This document shows, piece by piece, positions 44,017-52,500 of a stretch of DNA of 64,000 nucleotides; within the stretch, counting starts at the first letter, position 1, and each line of letters starts with the position of its first letter. The stretch lies in contig NZ_JAFIQT010000001.1 in the NCBI RefSeq assembly GCF_017355935.1, forward strand, positions 248,001 through 312,000, in the 5' to 3' direction. Source of the DNA: Telluribacter humicola. GTDB lineage: Bacteria; Bacteroidota; Bacteroidia; Cytophagales; Spirosomataceae. The position numbers and the translations under genes are program-made. The notes beneath the pieces are model-generated. The model was not told the origin of the DNA and ran no database searches. It worked only from the letters and a program-made list of their open reading frames with translations.

Positions 44017-44493
44017 CTAGATCTGAAAATGAGGTGCGTCGATGAACCGTTCATCGGAGGTTCGCCAGTTCTTGTTCCAGTCGGCGCCCCAGGTGATTTG
44101 GGGGAATTTCTTCCGGATGATCCGGGCGGCCTGCTCAAATAGTGCAGGATTCCAGTCCAGCTCCTTTTTGGTACCGGCTTTGACGAAGGCGATATCAAAG
44201 GCCTCCGAAGGGGTACGCTCGTGGCGGGAGCTACCGGGCAGGGAGTTGGTGATCCGGCGCTTATTCTCCGTCGGGCCAATGGGCCCCAATCCGGCTTTTC
44301 GGCGCAGGTCATTGACCACCAGCAGCGGCTGGCGTCCCTGGGCGTAGTAGGCTTCCTGCATGGCGCGCGGACGGAATACCTGCGTCAGAAAGGGCACCGG
44401 GTCGTTGGGGTGCAGCACGGCCCACTGTTCGAGCAGGTAGTGCCACGCCTCCTGCAGGAGTGGATGCGCGAGGGTGATGTCTCGGGTATTCAT
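44017..44493 (-). CDS. Endolysin, M15-type L,D-peptidase
   Basis: 158 residues. The zinc-binding pattern of the VanY/CwlK-type M15 family is present: TQVFRPRAMQEAYYAQGR (substrate region), SRHERTPSEAFDIAF (His91 and Asp100) and DAPHFQI at the very end (His155). It should cut peptidoglycan stem peptides at the end of infection. There is no signal sequence, so a holin is needed for export, and one is encoded just upstream. The ATG at 44493 comes just after the previous stop; an ATG at 44514 adding seven residues is also possible. Confidence 0.87.
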   Translation of the reverse strand: MNTRDITLAHPLLQEAWHYLLEQWAVLHPNDPVPFLTQVFRPRAMQEAYYAQGRQPLLVVNDLRRKAGLGPIGPTENKRRITNSLPGSSRHERTPSEAFDIAFVKAGTKKELDWNPALFEQAARIIRKKFPQITWGADWNKNWRTSDERFIDAPHFQI

Positions 44494-44494
44494 C

Positions 44495-44764
44495 TTAGAT
44501 CCAGCGGCTGACATACGAGTACACGGTAGAGAGCAGGAAAGCCGCGAGTCCCACCCGCAGCATCAGCAGGTCCATGCCGGTGCCATCCGGATGATGGATC
44601 TGGGTGAGCTGGAAGAAGGAGCCGATGCAGATCAGCAGCAGGCTTACCTTCTCAACCTGGTTTTCGCGCTTGCCATCGGTAAGCCGAAACAGGGAGAAAA
44701 GCATTATGACCAGCAGCGCCAGGCCATTGACGACGTTAGAGAGATGAATCAGGAGGGTTTCCAT
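44495..44764 (-). CDS. Small three-span membrane protein of the lysis cassette (second holin or antiholin)
   Basis: 89 residues with three hydrophobic helices (about 10-27, 40-57, 67-86) and charged loops. It overlaps the end of the holin gene by 29 bases and the endolysin follows at once, so it belongs to the lysis cassette. Pairing of two small membrane proteins in one cassette suggests holin and antiholin, but which is which cannot be read from sequence. Confidence 0.68.
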   Translation of the reverse strand: METLLIHLSNVVNGLALLVIMLFSLFRLTDGKRENQVEKVSLLLICIGSFFQLTQIHHPDGTGMDLLMLRVGLAAFLLSTVYSYVSRWI

Positions 44765-45062
44765 GGGTATGATCAGAGGAAGTTATTGCTTTGAATTTAT
44801 CGAACACCTTGTCTACGGCGCTCTCGATGAAGCGCAGGCCCACAAACCCGATCAGGAACGCCACGCTCCGCGCCTCGGTACTATTGATCTGTTCCAGGAA
44901 GAAGGATGTGAGGTAGATCGCCGTGAGGTAGTTGGTCAGGACGGTCGCGATCAGCTGCTTTCTCTGCTTCTTATCCCCATTGAGGTAGTGCGCGACGGAG
45001 CCCATAAAGGCGCCCTGGCTAATGGCTATGTTAGCAGAAAAGAATATGTCCCAAAGATTCAT
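44736..45062 (-). CDS. Holin, LydA-like
   Basis: 108 residues starting MNLWDIFFSANIAISQGAFMGSVAHYL with three predicted membrane helices (about 4-25, 38-60, 66-90) and a polar C-terminus ending SSDHTHGNPPDSSL. Helix 3 with FLIGFVGLRFIESA recalls LydA-type phage holins. It is chosen to start at the ATG at 45062; an earlier TTG at 45128 would add a basic 22-residue leader and overlap the spanin gene. Its position between spanin and endolysin supports the call. Confidence 0.72.
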   Translation of the reverse strand: MNLWDIFFSANIAISQGAFMGSVAHYLNGDKKQRKQLIATVLTNYLTAIYLTSFFLEQINSTEARSVAFLIGFVGLRFIESAVDKVFDKFKAITSSDHTHGNPPDSSL

Positions 45063-45124
45063 CACAGCGAGGTTAGATATAGCACTAAGATGGGGCCTTC
45101 GGGACACTTTTAGTTGGACATTCG

Positions 45125-45619
45125 TCAACGACGCCGGGCAAAGGTCCAGGCCAGCAGCAGTACCGCCAGCGCCATCAGCACCAGAAATATCTGAAAGGTC
45201 ATAATCGCCTTCTCGATCTGGGGGCTGTAATCCCGGTCGGTTTGCTGACTGGATGTCTCGGCCTCCTTGGTTTCGGACTTAGCTGACTCCTTCTCCCCCT
45301 TCTGATGGACTGTCTCACGCACCAGGTAGGGCGTAGGTACTTTCAGTATCCCCGTAGGCATAGCCGGCCAGTCTGGTCCGGATGGACTAAAACCATAGCC
45401 ACTGGTAGGTATGATGCCTGGTCCGCTCCCACTTTCGCCATAGAGGTAGTCGCGAGTGATCTTGGTGTCATAGGTTTCGGAGCTGGTTTCCGTACGGACC
45501 GAGGAGCTATCCGCCTCGGATCGGGACTTGTGCACCTCACGGAGCAGGGTACACGAAATGAGATGGAACTGGCCCAACAGGACCAGCCCCACCAGAAGAT
45601 ATGTGTGGTAGTGTTTCAT
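45125..45619 (-). CDS. Unimolecular spanin (u-spanin)
   Basis: 164 residues with both membrane anchors of a u-spanin: an N-terminal lipoprotein signal (LVGLVLLGQFHLISC, Cys23) and a C-terminal transmembrane helix (about 139-160, AIMTFQIFLVLMALAVLLLAW) followed by RRR. The 115 residues between are charged, Ser/Glu/Lys-rich and could span the periplasm. In phage T1 such a protein fuses inner and outer membranes in the last lysis step. The gene lies next to holin and endolysin genes, and its start overlaps the stop of the 1298-residue protein (TAATG). Confidence 0.83.
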   Translation of the reverse strand: MKHYHTYLLVGLVLLGQFHLISCTLLREVHKSRSEADSSSVRTETSSETYDTKITRDYLYGESGSGPGIIPTSGYGFSPSGPDWPAMPTGILKVPTPYLVRETVHQKGEKESAKSETKEAETSSQQTDRDYSPQIEKAIMTFQIFLVLMALAVLLLAWTFARRR

Positions 45620-48600
45620 TAGCTGTTAATTGCGTCTGTTAAGAACCATGAATCGTTGATCACTACCGGGGCGGCCTGGTTGTAGTAGTTGGTGCCTACC
45701 ACCGCCGACCACGGCCCGGAGTTTTGTTCGCCTCCCTCCAGGCGCGACAGCGTGGCGTTCACGTTCTGCGAGGGCAGCGGCTGCGGCACCTTCTCGATCA
45801 TTTCCTTCCGCAGGTACCACAGCGCCGGAGCCAGATCGTCAATGTTATTATTACTAGACTCTCCGGTGGTTTCCGTATCACCGTGGCTGTAGCTCATGGC
45901 GAAGTGAATCAGACCCTTGCCCCCGCAGCGCCGGAAGAAACTTTCGCCGGATACTTTCAAGCGGTTCGGGTCGAGCGGCACGCCGTAGGGGTCGTTATCG
46001 CCGTAGCTCAAATCACGCGGGTCGTACTCGATGGCCGGAATAGCGTTCGGGAACGAACCCCTCACAATATCCGCTGCCAGCATTTTCTCGTGGAAGTCCC
46101 CGTGCTGACCACCTTCGCTGGAATAGATAATATCCGCCGAACCGTACAGGAGCTTCCAGTTGTAGCTCATATTCCACGCAGCCTGGGGCTTGCCCGTATC
46201 GCTTGGGAATACCGCTACCTTGATCTGGTTGTTAGACCCGGCCCGCACGGCGTTACGGAAGTTATCGAAGAAGTTGCGCAGGCCGATGGTCATGTGGCGA
46301 TACCACAATTTGCCGTACAGCGTGCGGTTCCACAGCGCCCCTCCGGTGTACTGTTCCGAGGGTTTGGGCGGCGACTGGTAGGCTTTGCCCTGTGAGGACA
46401 GGTAGGTGCTCCATACGTTCTGGCTGGCTTCGCAGTAGTCGGTGTATTCAAACGGGTTATCCAGGTGCGCCCCGGTGTACTCCTCCCCGTTGGAGTAACC
46501 CAGCGAGAAGTACTCGATGTATCCAAGTTCCTGGTAAGGTGCCAGTACACTGGCCAGGTGCTGCATGGCGGTAGCGAACTTCTGCTTGCCCACCTCCGAA
46601 TGCACACTAGGCATGCAGTCGTGCTCGCCTTCGATGAAGAACTGCCGCCCGTTCTGTCCGGTACAGCGTTCGGAGACAGGCAAGAAGCCGTCATCCCTTC
46701 GGCGGGCGGGCCACACGAATAGGGCCAGCTTCATGTTTCGGCTCAGGCACCAGTTCAGCGCCGAAAGTATCTTGTCGTCGTAGTACCAGCCGGGCAACGG
46801 TTCATACTGATACCATTTCAGATTCAGGCGGAAAACATCCAGAGCCTGGAACGACTGTCCGTTGTGGCTCAGGTTGTTCCACATATCGGCATTATTGCGC
46901 CAGCGTCGGGCAATACCCGTTTCTTCCGCCGGATCAAAGCCGAATTGGGTGGTACACAGCGCAAAGGCCCGGCCCGTGTCGTTATTCAGTCCGGTCTTCG
47001 CGTACTGCGATACCGGCGGGGTAATCACCGTCGGCATGGGTCGGGCGGGCGTACCTGACGAAGGCGTACCGGTCAGGGTGAAGGTATACTCCTGCGAGAG
47101 AAACAGGGTGTTGTTCAGGCCGAGTTGGGCCACTACCTTGTACTCGTAGGCCATGTGGGGGTAGCCCGGATAGGTGTTGGTACTGTCCCCGCTACCAAAC
47201 AGCGTCCACTCGCCGTTGCGGGTGTTGCTCACGTTGGTTTGCCGCTCGCCCAGGTACACAAACTGCCCGCCGTCCTTGCGGTAGAACTGCAACCGTTTCC
47301 AGGTGTGCTCCACGTTCTGGATCTTCATAATAACCTCCCACTTGTTGGGGGTAGCTACCGAATTACCGGAGGTGATCTTCTGAATCAGGTTGTTGTTCTC
47401 CTCGTTCCACAGGTACACGTTCACACCGTCTTCGGGGGTAATCACCGGCGGGTCTACCGGCGGGTTGACCACCACTTGCCCCTGCTCTTCCTCGTAGGGC
47501 GTCGGCCAAAACCGGTAGCCCTCACGGATGGTATTGATAAAGTCGTCAGAGATCTTGACATCAATCACCTTGTAGGTACTGTTACTCCCCCAGCTAAACC
47601 CGCTGTTGTTCTTGATCGCATCGTACTTATCCCGCACGTTGGCCCAGTAGTTGCGCATAATATCGCGGGTGCTGTAGGTCATGCCCGGTTTGTTGGTCGT
47701 AATCTGCTGCTTCTGCGTTTCGGCCCAGCTTCCGTTGTTCTGCTGCACGCCCGGAATGACCTGCTCGACAAAGTACCACATGGGAAACGTCTCGCCGTCT
47801 CCCTCCGAATAGTCGTAGAAGGGATAGTTCGGAGCGTTGGGGTTCATGTACTGCGGGTTGGTCTGCGGTCCCCGGAAGGCCCCGATGCTCATACTGATGC
47901 CCCGTGCAAACATCTCCCGCAGGTCGTAGGTCATCTCGTTGATGTGCTTAATGCCCTTGTACTTGTCATTGAGGTCGTAGTTGCCGTTGTAGTACATCCA
48001 GCTCCCGTCAAATTCGCTGAACGTAATCAGCCCGTACTGGTTGGCGACGCCCTGCAACACGTCATGGTGGAAGCTCTTGTAGTAGCCCCCGCCGGTATTG
48101 TGTTTCAGTCCCAGCACGTAGGGCGTGATAAAGCGGTGGAAACCGTAGGTAATGCGGGCGGAGATCTGGTCACAATAGTTGCCCGAATCCATGATGTAGA
48201 GTTCGCGCCGGGTCAGCCCGCTGCTGATGTTCTGCTCCACGGAGTACTTCTGCACCTCGTAGTGGAACTTCTCGATGGAGCGGTGCTTGTAGCCGTACCA
48301 CAATTCGCCCAGCGGTCCCTCGTGCTGGTTGCCGCTGGAGGTCCGGTTGTAGCCCTTATCGGGTGTGACGGTATCGAAGTTCAGGTCCGTGCGACCAATA
48401 TATTTCTGAAAGGCCGCCAGGTTGTTCTGAAAGCGGGTGCGCAGCTCATTGCGGAAACGGGTAATATTCCCGTCCGAGAAATCGAGAATGGGCGGGTTGG
48501 TGGTGTATTCATCTCTGATGGAGGCGTAATGGCTGTTGTTGTGCCAGTGCATGTACTGGTCATAAGACGAGCTGTACCCCATCTCGAAGGCAATGTCATC

Positions 48601-49515
48601 AATCACGCTGACCCCGATCACCTCTCCGGTATCAATCCACGGCTGTGCCTCGGCGATCACCCGCTTCATCACCTGCTTGCAGTGCTCAATCCAGCGCGGA
48701 GCCGAAAAGCTCATGCACACCGCTACGTAGGGGTTGACCGTGTAGCCCGTAATCTCGCCGCTGCCACTCTGGGTAACCTGCACCGGAGGCGGGAGCAGTT
48801 CGCCCCCTCCTACGGCCGGGTGTCCACCCCAGTGGCGGGCGGTGTAGGGCGTGCGCTGGCAGTCGGCAACCTGCGGTCCGTCGGCGTAGCTCAGGCCGTC
48901 CGTGCGGGAGCTGCCGTCGGGATTCTTGCCGCCATTGGCCAGCAGGTGCCCGAACCAGGGACGGATGTTGACCCACAGCCGCACCTTAGGCCGCTGACTG
49001 ACGGGGATGCTATTCTCGTTAAACCACGAATAGAAGGCGGTAAGCTGCGTAGCGATCCCCTCGTTGGTGCCCTGCGTGGCGACACAGCTTGTATCTATCC
49101 CTACGCCCGTACTGGGGTTGTAGGGTGTCCAGACGGTAGGTTTGTCGTGCTTCCACCACCAGTGCGGATTGATGGTGATGCTGATGGCGTTGAATCCTTT
49201 ATCATACAGGAACTTGCCGTAGCCCCGCATGTTGGCTACCCTCTCAATGTAGGGGATGCCCACCATCCGCCAGGGGCGGCTCTTGATGTCGATCAGTACC
49301 TGATTGTAGGTCGTCTCGGAGTAGTTGTTGCCCGGATTGGCAGGATCTTCTACCCGGCCCTTGACGAGCTGACTGAACTCGACATCGGACAGGTAAAAGG
49401 TATGATAGGGCGTGCTGACGGTAGCCTCCTGAATGGTGCTGTTATCCGCCCGCAGGAGCTTGTGCTTGTACTGGTTGGCCGTGATCGAGGTACGGCAGAA
49501 GACGGTTCTGGGCAT
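45619..49515 (-). CDS. Large tail-associated protein with two glycosidase-like (beta/alpha)8 parts
   Basis: 1298 residues. The N-terminal half (about 1-620) reads like a glycoside hydrolase barrel: GKFLYDKGFNAISITINPHWWW, KVRLWVNIRPWFG, VSVIDDIAFEMGY and LITFSEFDGSWMYY, where Glu in the last two blocks could be the catalytic pair. A beta-sandwich linker (about 660-780) follows. The C-terminal part (about 800-1240) has a second barrel-like set: LSRNMKLALFVWP, YFSLGYSNGEEYTG and IIYSSEGGQHGDF. Thus it may degrade or bind host capsular glycans. It is coupled to the spanin gene and follows the 1600-residue fibre by 2 bases. The enzymatic reading is inference. Confidence 0.65.
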   Translation of the reverse strand: MPRTVFCRTSITANQYKHKLLRADNSTIQEATVSTPYHTFYLSDVEFSQLVKGRVEDPANPGNNYSETTYNQVLIDIKSRPWRMVGIPYIERVANMRGYGKFLYDKGFNAISITINPHWWWKHDKPTVWTPYNPSTGVGIDTSCVATQGTNEGIATQLTAFYSWFNENSIPVSQRPKVRLWVNIRPWFGHLLANGGKNPDGSSRTDGLSYADGPQVADCQRTPYTARHWGGHPAVGGGELLPPPVQVTQSGSGEITGYTVNPYVAVCMSFSAPRWIEHCKQVMKRVIAEAQPWIDTGEVIGVSVIDDIAFEMGYSSSYDQYMHWHNNSHYASIRDEYTTNPPILDFSDGNITRFRNELRTRFQNNLAAFQKYIGRTDLNFDTVTPDKGYNRTSSGNQHEGPLGELWYGYKHRSIEKFHYEVQKYSVEQNISSGLTRRELYIMDSGNYCDQISARITYGFHRFITPYVLGLKHNTGGGYYKSFHHDVLQGVANQYGLITFSEFDGSWMYYNGNYDLNDKYKGIKHINEMTYDLREMFARGISMSIGAFRGPQTNPQYMNPNAPNYPFYDYSEGDGETFPMWYFVEQVIPGVQQNNGSWAETQKQQITTNKPGMTYSTRDIMRNYWANVRDKYDAIKNNSGFSWGSNSTYKVIDVKISDDFINTIREGYRFWPTPYEEEQGQVVVNPPVDPPVITPEDGVNVYLWNEENNNLIQKITSGNSVATPNKWEVIMKIQNVEHTWKRLQFYRKDGGQFVYLGERQTNVSNTRNGEWTLFGSGDSTNTYPGYPHMAYEYKVVAQLGLNNTLFLSQEYTFTLTGTPSSGTPARPMPTVITPPVSQYAKTGLNNDTGRAFALCTTQFGFDPAEETGIARRWRNNADMWNNLSHNGQSFQALDVFRLNLKWYQYEPLPGWYYDDKILSALNWCLSRNMKLALFVWPARRRDDGFLPVSERCTGQNGRQFFIEGEHDCMPSVHSEVGKQKFATAMQHLASVLAPYQELGYIEYFSLGYSNGEEYTGAHLDNPFEYTDYCEASQNVWSTYLSSQGKAYQSPPKPSEQYTGGALWNRTLYGKLWYRHMTIGLRNFFDNFRNAVRAGSNNQIKVAVFPSDTGKPQAAWNMSYNWKLLYGSADIIYSSEGGQHGDFHEKMLAADIVRGSFPNAIPAIEYDPRDLSYGDNDPYGVPLDPNRLKVSGESFFRRCGGKGLIHFAMSYSHGDTETTGESSNNNIDDLAPALWYLRKEMIEKVPQPLPSQNVNATLSRLEGGEQNSGPWSAVVGTNYYNQAAPVVINDSWFLTDAINS

Positions 49516-49517
49516 GG

Positions 49518-52500
49518 TTAGTAGATAGAGAGGTTGGTGTAGCCGACGGAGGGGGTAATTACGACTTCGCCGAAACTAAACGTGCGGGTGACAGTGGCAA
49601 CGAGACTAGTGTCATTGTATATCTTATAGGTGACCCGGTAGATGCCGGGCTGGAAATTTCCCTGCCCGATGATCCCGGACGAGTAGGTGCCCACGTGGTA
49701 GGTGCCAAACAGTTCGTAGGTTCCATTCTGAGTTGCCGAAGGATACGTACTGGCAGTGTGCTGATTGGTGTGCATCTGCTTTTCCCATACGCCCGAACTA
49801 TTCTGCTTTTCCAGATCCTTCGTCATGTGCGTGTGGGCCATATTCTGTATTACACATCGCACATCCCATTCCTCATTCCACGCAAAAGACGGGTTAGAGA
49901 ACTCGGGTAGTTCGGAGATAAGCCCGTTGGAGACATCATTCCAGAGCTGAACGGTGGTCTTTGCCACCGGATCGGGGTCGGGCGGCGGATTGTACACACC
50001 CTCCTTGCAGATGCTGAACGTATCCAGTTCCACATCCCCCTGTACGGAGGAAGGGCGTACCCGGATGTTGTTCAGCGTACTCACCCACAGGGCGTGGGTC
50101 ACATCGATCACCACGTCCTGATCGGCTCCCGTGGCGGTGAAGTAGTGGTCAATCTTCTGCTCGTCGTCCAGCACGTTGCGGCTCGACGTAGCGAAGTAGA
50201 TCACCACCTGGGTCTGCCCGCCGCTGGGGTGAACGGGCCACTTGCCCCGGAACTTAATTTTTTTGTACTCGTTAGCGTTCACGCCTAAGCCCCACTGCGA
50301 GCCGACCATCGTACCAATGTTCTCGGCGTAGAATTTCAGGCGGCCTCCTTCGGCCCGAAAGCCGTCGGCGTTGTCCAGCTCCGCCCACCCCTGCGTGCCG
50401 CTGTTGAAGTCGTTGAGCAGGATGCAGTTTTCACCCGGCTGGGAGAGAAAGGCAAAGCGGGCTTCCTTAGTGGCAACCACCGTGCCGCTGGCCCCGCCGG
50501 AGCGGGCTACCCATACGATGCGGAACTTGGAATCAGGGCGGTGGATGGAGCCGATCTGGGTGGACTTCATGCCCAGAAAGGCTTGCAGGTTCGCCGATGC
50601 GGTCGGGCTGCTGAACGTGTAGACCTGTGGGGCACCCGTGTATGTACTCACGTTCACGGGCTGCTCACTGCCTCCCGTCACGTCAAACAGTTGCATGGTC
50701 ACGTAGTCGAAGCTTTTGCCGTCGGCTCCGGTGAAAAACACCTCCCAGTTGTCGGGCAGCGCCAGGGTTGCCTCCGTCGTGCTCAGCTCGGCCAGGGTGG
50801 TGTAGGTCAGATCTGCATTTTCCTTTTTCAGGTAGAGCGGCGTAGGAGTGCCAGGCTGCTCGCCGCCGCCGCCTGGAATGGTGAACTCCCGCCAGGAAAC
50901 CGCCGAGCGGCAGTTAGCCCCCTCTATTTCCAGCCTGTAGATACCGCCCGGCTGGTAGGGGAACTCAATCTGCATAAAGGCATCCTTGTACAGATCAGGA
51001 AGCACTTCCGACCGTGCAATGCTGGCGTACTGTATTTGCCCGTCCCGCAAGATGCGGAAGTGGTGGTCGTTGGCCCCCAGCCCGTCAAAAGCGTAGGTCA
51101 GACTGGTGTTGGTGATGTTAGTAATGGGGTTGTTGCCAAACAGGGTGGGACCGCGCTCGCACGTTTTCATTTCCTCCTGAATGGAGAAGCTGACGGTGGT
51201 ATCCACGATGGTTTCTCCATCCCGTTTCAGGATGAGTTGCTGCGTGTAGCTGCCCGGCGCCAGGGGCTGTCCGTTGACGGTCGTGACCGTGCTGCTGTTG
51301 GCCGCCCCGAAGCCGTGCAGCGTGGTTTGGCTCGTCTGGGCCACCGTGCCGGCCAGGCTTACGCGTTCGGTCATGGTTCCTGTATTGTTGTTGCGGGTGA
51401 TGATTTGCCAGTAGTTGTGCGGGGCGTTGGAGATGATCCAGCGGGTGTCCCAGGGATTGATCCAGGTCAGCACGGCGGATTCGGTGATGTCAGCTAGTTT
51501 GCTGCCGGCCGATTCGTTCCAGTATTCAAGCCGCACCACGGGCGGGGTGTTGGTAATGGTCGGTTCGGGCAGGGTGATAATGCGCTGGTTTTCGGCATTT
51601 GCTATTTCCCTGACCAGAATGCGCGGCAACTTACCGGTGGCGCTGGGGTAGGTGCCCGTCAGGGTGACGGTCAACCCGTCGTAGGAGGCGTTGCACCAGT
51701 TCTCGCGGTCGAGAAAACTCTCGATTTTCAGGTCGGCGGCAGCGTGGTGAGAGGTTATGTACTGCCCCAGGTTCAGGACGATGTTGAAGCCCTCGCCCAC
51801 GGTCAGAAACGGTTGGGGCAGGCTGCCAAACTTGGGGTGCCGGGCTACGGGGACGGAGGTAGGGAGTGTCAGGTTTTCAGAGCCATCAAACTCCACCGCC
51901 TGGGCCTCAGCGTCACCCGTCAGGGAGACGAAGACCGGTGTTGCCAGTTTTAGGGCCTCGCCCCCGTTGTTGATCGGCTGCGTCCCAAAGTAGGGCATCT
52001 GCTCAAACTGCCACCGTTCTAGTGTAAAGTCGTAATACAGAGAAAAGCCCTGCACGCCCGGATATTCGGTGGTATTGAGCGGGACGAAATACATCTTTGT
52101 ACCATCCTCCGAAAACTGCACATAGATCTCCTTCTCGCCGGACTCGTTGAGCCACCGTTGTACCTTTTCACCGTCGGGCCGCTGGAAGGTTTTAAGCCCG
52201 GCAATTGTCTGATTAGAGGGTAGATCCACTACCTGATCTATACTACCTAATTCCTCCTTCAACTGCTTCGGCGTAATGGCTTTGCTATTGTCGGTACCAG
52301 CCGCGGCCTCTTCGTCGGTAGCCAGTTGCACGATGCCTAATTGGATTTGGGAGGCAATGGGCAGATTCTCTACATTAGGCTCAAACTCATCCAGCCGATC
52401 CTTTAATGTTTTGGGCGTAATGGCCACTTCCTCGCTTACGCCCTGCCTCGCCTCGCTCAACGTGGCTAGCCTGAGCTCGCCCCGTTGGAGCGTCGTAGCC

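Noticed and set aside
44016-44312. N-terminal extension of the small baseplate-type protein
   Set aside because: The extension is entirely inside the endolysin gene in another frame; the ATG at 44015 fits the domain start.
47125-49521. Plus-strand open frame of 798 codons
   Set aside because: Antisense to the 1298-residue tail protein; a long frame without stops caused by the codon use of that gene. The translation is rich in His/Val/Gly without motifs.
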